From Chitinophaga pinensis (GTDB lineage: Bacteria; Bacteroidota; Bacteroidia; Chitinophagales; CAIOSU01), in assembly GCA_945901065.1 (NCBI GenBank), contig CAMDKI010000006.1:24876-88875 (forward strand): a stretch of 64,000 nt of DNA, written 5' to 3'. Positions 1 to 6,995 of the stretch are shown in pieces. The notes under the pieces were generated by a model, which did not search any database, had not been told where the DNA came from, and saw only the letters and a program-made list of their open reading frames with translations. Position numbers and translations under genes: made by a program. Within the stretch, counting starts at the first letter, position 1. Each line of letters begins with the position of its first letter.

Positions 1-812
1 TTGAAGGTGCGTGTAGAACCCGTAAAGTGGATGCCCGCAAAATCGGGATGAGCGAAAACCACATTGCCGGCCACAGGGCCATCGGTATATATCAAATTGA
101 TTACCCCATCGGGCAAACCCGCTTCTTTCAATACTTTCATGGTAAACCAAGCGGAGTATATTTGGGTATTCGATGGTTTCCAAACCACAGTATTACCCAT
201 TAATGCTGGGGCTGTGGGCAGGTTGGCACCTATTGAGGTAAAGTTAAACGGTGTAACGGCAAACACAAACCCTTCCAGCGGGCGGAACTCCAATCGGTTC
301 CATTGCCCCGGTGGCGAGTATGGTTGCTCGCTGTACATTTGCGTGGCATATGCTACATTAAATCGGTAGAAATCAACCAATTCGCAAACGGCATCTATTT
401 CTGCTTGGTACACGTTTTTCGATTGGCCTAGCATGGTAGCCGCATTGGTAACAGCCCTATACTTGCTAGCCAACAAATCGGCAGCCTTTAAAAAGATGGC
501 AGCGCGCTGCTCCCATGGGGTGTTTTCCCATTGGTCTTTGGCCGCTAGGGCTGCATTTATAGCATCGCGCACGTTCTGTTCATCGCCATGATGGAAATAG
601 CCAAGCGTATGCGAAATTTCATGTGGTGGGTGTATGGCAACTTTATTATTGGTGCGCACTTCTTTCCCTCCTATAACCATTGGTATATCTACCTGCTGGC
701 TTTTAAGGTCTTTCAAAGCCGCTTTCAGCTCAGCACGCTCTGGCGAGCCAGGCGCATAGTTCTTTACCGGTTCATTTACCGCCTTCGGCACACGAAAAAT
801 AGCATTAGCCAT
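1..812 (-). CDS. pruA: L-glutamate gamma-semialdehyde (P5C) dehydrogenase, 5' part only
   Basis: The gene begins at the ATG whose complement is 810-812 and runs off the left edge, so only about 270 N-terminal residues are present. Translation starts MANAIFRVPKAVNEPVKNY and includes KDQWENTPWEQRAAIF, FVFAVTPFNFTSIGANL and VVWKPSNTQIYSAW, the NAD-binding half of the aldehyde dehydrogenase fold in the delta-1-pyrroline-5-carboxylate dehydrogenase branch. The catalytic Cys and Glu lie outside the window. The family oxidises glutamate semialdehyde/P5C to glutamate with NAD+ in proline breakdown. No proline dehydrogenase gene is visible. The identification is secure at family level; the missing 3' half could still hold surprises. 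Confidence 0.93.
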   Translation of the reverse strand, partial: MANAIFRVPKAVNEPVKNYAPGSPERAELKAALKDLKSQQVDIPMVIGGKEVRTNNKVAIHPPHEISHTLGYFHHGDEQNVRDAINAALAAKDQWENTPWEQRAAIFLKAADLLASKYRAVTNAATMLGQSKNVYQAEIDAVCELVDFYRFNVAYATQMYSEQPYSPPGQWNRLEFRPLEGFVFAVTPFNFTSIGANLPTAPALMGNTVVWKPSNTQIYSAWFTMKVLKEAGLPDGVINLIYTDGPVAGNVVFAHPDFAGIHFTGSTRTF

Positions 813-1123
813 GGTGTAATATTTGGTTAAACAATAGCGCCGCTAAGATAGGAAATTTTGGCCTACGGCCTGAAGGTGGGTAAAGCTCGGATTACAAATC
901 CTATGCTCGGTGCATTCGGATTGCAAATCCGAATGGGCGCTGTGAGCTAAAAAATAAATCCCGAAGGGATAAAAGTAACGTATGCCAATTCGGATTTGCA
1001 ATCCGAATTCCATAGCCGCGGATTTGCAATCCGTTTTTTAACACACCCATCCTCCAATGTCAAACAATTGTAAACTCCCTCCATTTATCCCAAACCATCC
1101 ATCGCAATCCACCCACATTTTCC
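813..1123. repeat. spacer with four short palindromes of one family
   Basis: This roughly 310-base stretch has no gene. It holds four related palindromes: an imperfect one at 887-901, a perfect one at 914-934 (9-bp arms ATTCGGATT, loop GCA), one at 987-1009 (10-bp arms AATTCGGATT, loop TGC) and one at 1019-1033 (6-bp arms, loop TGC). They lack the U-run of a terminator. Confidence 0.8.
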
Positions 1124-1131
1124 TATTTTTG
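1124..1131 (+). promoter_or_regulatory. -7 promoter box of the peroxiredoxin gene
   Basis: TATTTTTG matches the Bacteroidota -7 consensus TAnnTTTG exactly. It would give a leader of roughly 80 nt before the ATG at 1214. Confidence 0.6.
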
Positions 1132-1213
1132 CGGCGGCAGGAACATTTTGCACCGACCGTGCGTTCTTGTCGGTGTTGCAACAATCAATACTAAACCTTA
1201 AAACCAGATAATT

Positions 1214-1843
1214 ATGTCATTAGTAGGTAAATCTGCTCCTAAATTTAGCGCCACAGCAGTAATAAACGGTGGTGAGTTTGAAGAGAATTACTCATTGGAT
1301 CAGTTCATCAGCAAAAAATTTGTGGTGTTCTTTTTCTACCCAATGGATTTCACTTTCGTTTGCCCAACTGAGTTGCTTGCGTTTCAAGCTAAATTGGAAG
1401 AGTTCAAGAAATTGGATACCGAAGTAGTTGCTTGCTCTGTTGATTCGCACTTTAGCCACTGGGCTTGGTTGAATACCCCAAAAGATAAAGGCGGTATCGA
1501 GGGTGTAACTTACCCAATAGTTGCCGATTTCAGCAAAACCATTGCTATGAATTATGGCGTATTGGCTGGCGAGTATGACTACAACGAAGAAGGACAATCA
1601 ATGTTTACTGGCGAGCCTGTGGCTTACCGTGGTTTGTTCTTGATCGACAAAAAAGGTGTGGTACGCCACGAAACCATCAACGACCTACCACTAGGCCGTA
1701 ACGTTGACGAGGCCATCCGTACCTTGAAAGCCCTGCAATTTGTAGAAGAGAAAGGTGAAGTTTGCCCTGCTAACTGGGAAGAAGGCAAAGACGGCATGGT
1801 AGCCGATCACGCTGGCGTGGCTTCATATTTGGCTACACACTAA
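1214..1843 (+). CDS. 2-Cys peroxiredoxin (AhpC/TSA family)
   Basis: A 209-aa cytosolic thiol peroxidase. The peroxidatic cysteine is Cys50 in DFTFVCPTEL and the resolving cysteine is Cys184 in GEVCPANW, so it is a typical 2-Cys enzyme that reduces hydrogen peroxide and organic peroxides. The helix motif is GGIEG rather than GGLG and there is no C-terminal YF motif (the chain ends YLATH), features usually linked to resistance to overoxidation. It is monocistronic: a -7 box lies 80 nt upstream and a strong hairpin terminator follows at 1890-1921. No ahpF or thioredoxin reductase gene is adjacent. Whether it should be called AhpC or Prx cannot be settled from sequence alone. Confidence 0.95.
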   Translation: MSLVGKSAPKFSATAVINGGEFEENYSLDQFISKKFVVFFFYPMDFTFVCPTELLAFQAKLEEFKKLDTEVVACSVDSHFSHWAWLNTPKDKGGIEGVTYPIVADFSKTIAMNYGVLAGEYDYNEEGQSMFTGEPVAYRGLFLIDKKGVVRHETINDLPLGRNVDEAIRTLKALQFVEEKGEVCPANWEEGKDGMVADHAGVASYLATH

Positions 1844-1849
1844 TTTGTT

Positions 1850-1879
1850 GGTCCACAGTCCACGGTCGATAGTCCATGG
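1850..1879 (+). repeat. heptamer tract, GGTCCAY type
   Basis: Four 7-base units in a row (GGTCCAC, AGTCCAC, GGTCGAT, AGTCCAT), starting 6 bases after the peroxiredoxin stop codon. Confidence 0.75.
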
Positions 1880-1889
1880 ATAAATTATA

Positions 1890-1921
1890 AAAAGCCGCTT
1901 CTGGAAACAGTAGCGGCTTTT
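1890..1921 (+). terminator. intrinsic terminator of the peroxiredoxin gene
   Basis: Perfect 10-bp stem (AAAAGCCGCT with AGCGGCTTTT) around a 12-nt loop, followed by T-rich sequence. Confidence 0.8.
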
Positions 1922-1944
1922 GTGTTTTAGGAGGGTATTTTTTT

Positions 1945-2120
1945 GCTCCTCCCCTTTTCAGGGAGAGGTTGGGTGGGGGTCGCTCCGGTGAGCACCACAA
2001 TTGACATTTTGCAATGAAGTAATTACAAATAACTAAGACCCTTCGCTAAAAAATTTATCGATTGTAAAAGCTAGAGCTCGACCGTATACCCTCACCTAGC
2101 CTCTCCCAGAAAGAGAGGGA
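1945..2120. repeat. MITE-like element with inverted pyrimidine/purine-rich ends
   Basis: The left end has a CTCCCC...GGGAGAGG hairpin followed by TTGGGTGGGG. The right end (about 2087-2120) is an inverted, imperfect copy with CCCTCACCTAGCCTCTCCC. The left 75 bases also recur at 56325-56398. No ORF lies inside. The remainder of the 1844-2149 spacer holds only heptamer tracts and the terminator. Confidence 0.6.
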
Positions 2121-2138
2121 CTAACAAGTTTCGAGAGA

Positions 2139-2172
2139 AAATCATAAATCTAAAATCTAGAATCTAAAATAG
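2139..2172 (-). repeat. heptamer tract (AAATCTA type) running into the 3' end of hldD
   Basis: Units AAATCAT, AAATCTA, AAATCTA, GAATCTA lie in a row. The hldD stop codon (2150-2152) and the last several codons lie inside the tract. Confidence 0.75.
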
Positions 2173-3106
2173 AAACATACTCCCCTACTCCATCCTCCAA
2201 CGATTTGAAGGGTGCGGTGTAACCCGCCGCGCGCAGTTTCTCCATGTTAGCTTGGGTGAAGTATTGGTACTTGTCTCTTATGTCTTCGGGAGTATCCCTA
2301 AAATTGATTACCGGTTCAATGCCCATTGCTTTAAAGGTAGCTTTGGTAAGGTCGATAAACGTACGGGCTTGGCCGGTGCCCAAGTTGTAGATAGCCGAGG
2401 CGGGTTGGTTGTTCATTAACCAAAGAATAACGGCCACCAAATCAGTAACATAAATAAAGTCGCGTAGCTGCTCACCATCTTTATAGGCTGGGTTGTGCGA
2501 GCGGAACAAAGTCATTTGCCCTGTTTCCTTTATCTGCTTGTAGGCATGCAACACCACCGATGCCATGCGGCCCTTGTGGTACTCGTTGGGGCCATATACA
2601 TTAAAGAACTTTAGCCCAGCCCAGAAGGGAGGTTGCGTTGTTTGTGCCAATGCCCACACATCAAAATCTTGTTTGCTTTGCCCGTAAGGGTTCAGTGGCT
2701 TTAACTGTGCAATGGTAGCGTGGTCGTCATCAAAACCATTTTCGCCCAAACCATAAGTAGCGGCAGAAGAAGCATAAATAAGCGGTATGCCCTTTTCGGT
2801 GCAAGTTTGCCAAATAGCTTTGCTGTAATTTAGGTTTAGTTCATCGAATATGGCAGTGTTAAACTCCGTAGTATCGGTACGGGCACCCAAGTGAATAATG
2901 AAATCAAGTTTGTGGGCATTGCCGATAAGCCAATCCAGAAACTCATGGCGGGCCATGCGGTTTTGCTGCTTAAGGCTGGCAAGGTTGGGCAATTTATCCT
3001 CACGTTCAAAATCATCAACCAACAACAAATCGTGCTGGCCCACAGCGTAAAGCTGGGCCGCTACACAACTACCAATAAATCCTGCTGCGCCAGTAATTGC
3101 AATCAT
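2150..3106 (-). CDS. hldD: ADP-L-glycero-D-manno-heptose 6-epimerase
   Basis: A 318-aa short-chain (extended SDR) epimerase that converts ADP-D-glycero- to ADP-L-glycero-beta-D-manno-heptose for the lipopolysaccharide inner core. The NAD-binding glycine motif is GAAGFIG near residue 6. The active-site Tyr/Lys pair is in NPYGQSKQDFD. The signature KFFNVYGPNEYHKGRMAS, together with ARTDTTE, separates HldD from other sugar epimerases. The length is normal, but the C-terminal residues (SILDSRF and the stop) are encoded by the heptamer tract at 2139-2172, so the original end has probably been replaced. It is divergent from clpP. No other heptose genes are nearby. Confidence 0.93.
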   Translation of the reverse strand: MIAITGAAGFIGSCVAAQLYAVGQHDLLLVDDFEREDKLPNLASLKQQNRMARHEFLDWLIGNAHKLDFIIHLGARTDTTEFNTAIFDELNLNYSKAIWQTCTEKGIPLIYASSAATYGLGENGFDDDHATIAQLKPLNPYGQSKQDFDVWALAQTTQPPFWAGLKFFNVYGPNEYHKGRMASVVLHAYKQIKETGQMTLFRSHNPAYKDGEQLRDFIYVTDLVAVILWLMNNQPASAIYNLGTGQARTFIDLTKATFKAMGIEPVINFRDTPEDIRDKYQYFTQANMEKLRAAGYTAPFKSLEDGVGEYVSILDSRF

Positions 3107-3113
3107 TCCTTTT

Positions 3114-3147
3114 GTAGTATCAAGTAGTGAGTATCAAGTAGCAAGTA
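3114..3147 (-). repeat. heptamer tract, TACTTGM type, upstream of hldD
   Basis: Read on the minus strand it contains TACTTGC, TACTTGA, TACTCAC and TACTTGA units. It begins 7 bases before the hldD start codon and is an inverted copy of the tract at 3276-3320. Confidence 0.75.
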
Positions 3148-3275
3148 TTTAGGCGAAAAGACTATTTACCTTCCATAGCGCCTGCTTGAGGTTACAAAAG
3201 TACGATTATTGAATAAGTGCGCTATAGAACTATAAACAACATCCGACAGTTTGTAAAAAATTTTAAAGAAAAACC

Positions 3276-3320
3276 ACTTGCTACTTGATACTTGCTACTT
3301 GCTACTCACTACTTGATACT
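3276..3320 (+). repeat. heptamer tract, TACTTGM type, upstream of clpP
   Basis: Six units of TACTTGA/TACTTGC/TACTCAC in a row, ending 9 bases before a TAACTTTA box at 3330-3337 that probably serves as the clpP -7 element. Confidence 0.8.
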
Positions 3321-3375
3321 AATTCTTTTTAACTTTAGCCCTCGAAAGATTAATACTACAAAAAGCACCAATATC

Positions 3376-3975
3376 ATGTATAAGTTTGAAGACGAAGAAG
3401 AAGACCCGAAAGAAGCTCTATTGAACCAGTTTAAGGACTTTGGCCGCTTCGATAAAAAATTCCTAGAAGAGCGTAAAATTTTCCTTTGGGGTGCCGTAAC
3501 CGACGAAACCAGCAAATATGTGGTTGACCGCTTGCTATACCTAGAGGCTCAAGACCCGGGCAAAGAAATCAAATTCTACATCAATAGCCCTGGTGGCATT
3601 GTTACCAGCGGTATGGTAATGATGGATGTAATGCAAATGATTAGTTCTCCAGTATCAACCATTTGTATGGGCCTTGCGGCTTCTATGGGTTCGTTGCTAT
3701 TGAGCCAAGGCGAAAAAGGCCGCCGTTTTATTTTCCCCAACGGCCGCGTAATGATTCACCAGCCCAGTATTGGTGGTGCACAAGGTAGCGCTAGCGACTT
3801 GGCCATTACTGCCCGAGAAATTAAACGTACCAAAGCACTTGGTGCTCAAATTTTGGCCGACAACTGCGGACAGACCTTTGAAAAGGTAATGAAAGACTTC
3901 GATCGCGATTATTGGATGACTGCCCAAGAATCGGTTGAATATGGTATTGTGGACGGAATTTTGAATAAATTGTAA
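3376..3975 (+). CDS. clpP: ATP-dependent Clp protease proteolytic subunit
   Basis: A 199-aa serine peptidase of family S14, the barrel component that degrades proteins unfolded by ClpX/ClpC ATPases. The catalytic triad is visible: Ser103 in [11 protein letters not shown], His128 in [10 protein letters not shown] and Asp178 in the DRDYWM segment. I chose ATG 3376 ([10 protein letters not shown]). The frame is open to 3292, but those extra codons translate the heptamer repeat and the promoter region. The N-terminus is unusually acidic. clpX is not adjacent, unlike in many bacteria. A terminator follows at 4006-4046. The function is secure. Confidence 0.96.
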   Translation: MYKFEDEEEDPKEALLNQFKDFGRFDKKFLEERKIFLWGAVTDETSKYVVDRLLYLEAQDPGKEIKFYINSPGGIVTSGMVMMDVMQMISSPVSTICMGLAASMGSLLLSQGEKGRRFIFPNGRVMIHQPSIGGAQGSASDLAITAREIKRTKALGAQILADNCGQTFEKVMKDFDRDYWMTAQESVEYGIVDGILNKL

Positions 3976-4005
3976 GAAATACTAATTCCGCCTGCAACTG
4001 TTTAT

Positions 4006-4046
4006 TAAGGGTAACCCGTCTTGTATAGGTTACCCTTATTTTTTTA
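4006..4046 (+). terminator. intrinsic terminator of clpP
   Basis: An 11-bp perfect stem (TAAGGGTAACC with GGTTACCCTTA) followed by eight T residues. Confidence 0.85.
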
Positions 4047-4048
4047 CT

Positions 4049-4711
4049 ATGAGAAGATATACTATAGGCGCCCTTTTATTGGGCATTGTGCTCCTAACTG
4101 CCTGGAACCCAGAAGACGACTACAGTTTGCGCTACGGCAAATGGAAAAAGCAGTATGCCCAGCAACAAATTAAGGCCTTAAAAGATGGTGGGGTAATGCT
4201 GGTGCGCCTGCAAACGCGCAACAGGGCAATTGACCTGCACCGCAAAAACGGACAGCATGATATTGCCAACAAAATTGAAGACGAACAATACCAAGAAAAC
4301 AAAGGCATACTTGCTGCTTTTGACCAATACTTCAACTTTGCCCCTGTATATTTCTTCTACTCCGACGATACCGAAAAGATAAAAACTGGTAAAACTGCAG
4401 GCGTGTTTTTAAATAACAAGCTAGTGGCGGCCGATAGCATTAAGCCGAACCTCGGCTTTTTTATGGTTGCTGAGTTTGGCCCACTAGAGGGCGAAACACG
4501 TGTTATACCCGGCGATACCTTAGTTGCACTGCCTGATTACGTGCCTGGCGAAGTGCTTGAGCGCGCGCTGGTAATAAGGGACCAAAACTTCATGCAAATG
4601 CGCGACCCATTTCCGTACTACTTAAGGGCCACTATTAAAAGCAAACCGGAGAAACAGGTAAACCGCATAAATGAACAATTGTATTCATACTACAAAAGTG
4701 CAACCAAATAA
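4049..4711 (+). CDS. exported protein of unknown function
   Basis: A 220-aa protein with an N-terminal hydrophobic segment (YTIGALLLGIVLLTAW) that could be an uncleaved anchor or a signal peptide. A charged helical stretch follows (WKKQYAQQQIKALKDGG), then a mixed alpha/beta region with QYFNFAPVYFFYSDDTEKI and MVAEFGPLEGETR. I see no catalytic motif and do not recognise the family. It starts directly after the clpP terminator and is followed after 45 bases by a lipoprotein gene on the same strand, so the two may be co-transcribed. The reading frame has the codon texture of a real gene. Confidence 0.75.
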   Translation: MRRYTIGALLLGIVLLTAWNPEDDYSLRYGKWKKQYAQQQIKALKDGGVMLVRLQTRNRAIDLHRKNGQHDIANKIEDEQYQENKGILAAFDQYFNFAPVYFFYSDDTEKIKTGKTAGVFLNNKLVAADSIKPNLGFFMVAEFGPLEGETRVIPGDTLVALPDYVPGEVLERALVIRDQNFMQMRDPFPYYLRATIKSKPEKQVNRINEQLYSYYKSATK

Positions 4712-4756
4712 CTATTTTGTCGTACTAGTGGGTACTAAACACCCAAACAGGTTATT

Positions 4757-5278
4757 ATGAAAGCTAGCTGGATAATTTTACTCACCTTAATAATGATTGT
4801 GATGGGTGTAGTGGTAGGCTGCAAAGATGATATGACCTCTGATGAATGCCCGGTATCGTATAGCATTGATACTGAAAACACCTACTACCTGCATGGTAAG
4901 TGGCAGTTTGTTGGCTTTTACCACACCGAAACCGGAGAAATTGACCCTCCCCTATGCGGCAATGTAGAAAGCTGGATAGAATTTACCGACTCATCGCACA
5001 CAGCCAGCGGCGCTGCTTATAAATACCCAGTGTTGTTTCGTGGCTCAGCCCTTATAAACTATTTCTCTGGCTCGTATTTGCCCGACACACAGAAGCAAGA
5101 AATACAGGTGAGCGAGACCGTAAAAACCAAAGTGAGGGGCTCAGATCAAATAGAAAACTTCGAAATCCGTTTCCACAATATACTTTCAGAGGTTATCAGC
5201 TACAAAATTGTACACAACGAGCTGTTTCTTGTACCCGAGTATGGCAACGTGCAGTTGCGCTTTGTAGCAACAAAATAA
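4757..5278 (+). CDS. lipoprotein of unknown function
   Basis: A 173-aa protein with a lipoprotein signal: hydrophobic ILLTLIMIVMGVVVGC with the lipid-anchored Cys at residue 22, followed by KDD. The mature part contains HGKWQFVGFYHTETGEIDPPLC and a repeated beta-strand texture like the lipocalin-like domains common in Bacteroidota lipoproteins, though I cannot assign a named family. It is probably exported and anchored in the outer membrane or periplasmic face. It lies 45 bases after the preceding exported protein gene. Confidence 0.78.
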   Translation: MKASWIILLTLIMIVMGVVVGCKDDMTSDECPVSYSIDTENTYYLHGKWQFVGFYHTETGEIDPPLCGNVESWIEFTDSSHTASGAAYKYPVLFRGSALINYFSGSYLPDTQKQEIQVSETVKTKVRGSDQIENFEIRFHNILSEVISYKIVHNELFLVPEYGNVQLRFVATK

Positions 5279-5283
5279 ATTGT

Positions 5284-5359
5284 AAATAAGAGATGAGAAA
5301 TAGGAAAAGAGAAATTAACTCTTGTTTCAATCGTAAGTCGTAAATCGTACTTTGTACAT
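5284..5359. repeat. two heptamer tracts between convergent genes
   Basis: 5284-5316 has A/G-rich units such as AGATGAG, AAATAGG and AAAAGAG. 5330-5359 has ATCGTAA, GTCGTAA, ATCGTAC, TTTGTAC. Together they fill most of the 87-base convergent spacer. Confidence 0.65.
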
Positions 5360-5365
5360 CCAGAA

Positions 5366-5935
5366 TCAGTTGTCTTCAGGCCTGGTTTGCTTCAGCACCA
5401 AATCCATTTGTTTAATGTGCGTTTCTAAGTTGGGGTGTGTTTTGTACTTCATAGCCTTGTCAAGATATTCTCGCGCCACCACAAACGATGATAGGCTGAA
5501 ATATATTTTCGCCAAATAAAAATTGGCCACCGCTATATCATCTTCCTTCTCCAATCCAAAATCAATAGCAAGGCTAAGTTCGCGCCCAGCATCTTCAAAG
5601 GCTGTTTTGTTCATGGCCACCATCCCTTTTGCAAAATGGTAGTATGCTTGCTGCTCCTTACTTAGGCTGGCTGCATTTTTTATCTTTTTAAGTTGTGCCT
5701 CGGCCAGCGCAAAGTCGCCACTTATTGCGTGCTTGTATATAAGTGCAATACGATTGTAACTAATGTGCCCATAAACCAATAACCCACCCACCATAAACAA
5801 GGCTATGCCTGGAAATACCTGCGCTTGCGTAAAGGAGTAGATGCCTACTGCTGCGCAAATGATAACAAAGGCAAATCGAACTTTTGGCGGAAACATAAAA
5901 AGGGTTTGATTAAAGATAAAATTTTTCGCCATCAT
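5366..5935 (-). CDS. membrane-anchored TPR-like protein
   Basis: A 189-aa protein with two predicted membrane helices near the N-terminus (about residues 19-58: FAFVIICAAVGIYSF and GIALFMVGGLLVYG). A soluble region of helical pairs follows, resembling tetratricopeptide repeats (DFALAEAQLKKIKNA, YYHFAKGMVAMNKTAFEDAGRELSLAI, ANFYLAKIYFSLSSFVVAREYLDKAM). Such proteins usually act as scaffolds, and no enzyme motif is visible. The gene is convergent with the lipoprotein gene and divergent from the gene at 6064. ATG codons at 5935, 5932 and 5896 are all possible starts; the shorter one would cut little before the first helix. Confidence 0.72.
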   Translation of the reverse strand: MMAKNFIFNQTLFMFPPKVRFAFVIICAAVGIYSFTQAQVFPGIALFMVGGLLVYGHISYNRIALIYKHAISGDFALAEAQLKKIKNAASLSKEQQAYYHFAKGMVAMNKTAFEDAGRELSLAIDFGLEKEDDIAVANFYLAKIYFSLSSFVVAREYLDKAMKYKTHPNLETHIKQMDLVLKQTRPEDN

Positions 5936-6063
5936 TCAGGAATTCAAGTGAGTTAAGCGTTTGGCCATATTACAATATTATTTTTTCGTGAACTTATTGA
6001 GAATTAGAAGTTAAATGGCTAGATTAGAACAGTCTTCACAACTGCACCCTAACGCTGCCGACC

Positions 6064-6903
6064 ATGCAAAACATTGTATACGTAGCTCATTCACGCAATC
6101 GGGACTTGAAACGGGCCCGTTTCAGCATTATCAATTTGCAACATTTTGCCAAAGAAATTGATCACAAACATCGCATCATCATTTATACCGACTCACCAAG
6201 CTATTTTACCGACTTGGATATAATGGTGGAGGAAATGGATAACATTACCATTTCGCTTTGGCAAGGCGACCATAACTCCGATGAACGAGTGCGCATTATG
6301 GCCGCTAAGGATGCATTTGCCACTTACCACGGCAATATAGTACTCATGCAAAACGAAATCTTTTATCTGGACAATCCTTCGCCGCTTTTTTTGGAGCTGG
6401 CCAACGGCAGCAGCTTAATGTATGAAGATGTTGGTCCATTTGCCAATATGGGCTTTAATTTGCCTGAAACAATTACGTACAAGGCTATTGAGCCTTATAA
6501 TAAGGATGCGCAAAAAAGCTTGCCCACCCCCCATGCCAATACAACCTTGTACAACATGGGCCTTATTGGCATACACGAAAGCGACCGCAGTTTGTTAAAA
6601 AAAGTACTTTGCTACCACGATGCCCTGCTGGCATACCTACCCGATGCGTTGGCTGCTAGTTTGGCATTTTCGTTTGTACTTGGCAGTAACACGCTTATAC
6701 AAGAAGCCAATGATTGGATAGACCAGTATGACAAATCAAAAAAGGCATTTGACACCATGATACAGGCTTTCTTCCGCGAAAATGAGCTGCTGCCTTTAGA
6801 AGTGCAACCGACAGAAGCTTGGCGCTTGGCTCATCAATTTGACGGGTCTTCAAAATTCTCCGAAAAAAACATCATGGACTTGGTGCGGGAAATAATACCA
6901 TAA
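6064..6903 (+). CDS. uncharacterised protein, possibly glycosyltransferase-like
   Basis: A 279-aa soluble protein without a signal peptide. Its N-terminal third (IVYVAHSRNRDLKRARFSIINLQ, then IIIYTDSPSYF, then IVLMQNEIFYLDNPSPLFLEL, then LMYEDVGPF) has the strand-helix pattern and acidic loop positions of GT-A-fold sugar transferases (GT8-like). YNMGLIGIH resembles the conserved mid-region of such enzymes. A canonical DxD metal motif is not obvious, so the assignment is inference only. The gene is alone, with a bidirectional hairpin (6933-6957) between it and the convergent lpd. Confidence 0.65.
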   Translation: MQNIVYVAHSRNRDLKRARFSIINLQHFAKEIDHKHRIIIYTDSPSYFTDLDIMVEEMDNITISLWQGDHNSDERVRIMAAKDAFATYHGNIVLMQNEIFYLDNPSPLFLELANGSSLMYEDVGPFANMGFNLPETITYKAIEPYNKDAQKSLPTPHANTTLYNMGLIGIHESDRSLLKKVLCYHDALLAYLPDALAASLAFSFVLGSNTLIQEANDWIDQYDKSKKAFDTMIQAFFRENELLPLEVQPTEAWRLAHQFDGSSKFSEKNIMDLVREIIP

Positions 6904-6932
6904 CCCTTCAACACCAATTGATATAAAACAAG

Positions 6933-6957
6933 TACGGGAGGCAAATGGCCTCCCGTA
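6933..6957. terminator. bidirectional terminator between the gene at 6064 and lpd
   Basis: TACGGGAGG pairs with CCTCCCGTA around a short loop, with T-rich sequence on the plus-strand side. It lies between two convergent genes. Confidence 0.75.
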
Positions 6958-6995
6958 TTCGTTTTACAATGTCTTTATACTGTTTTTATAGCAGC

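Noticed and set aside
3292..3375. Upstream extension of ClpP (28 codons)
   Set aside because: It translates the heptamer tract and promoter; the family start matches ATG 3376.
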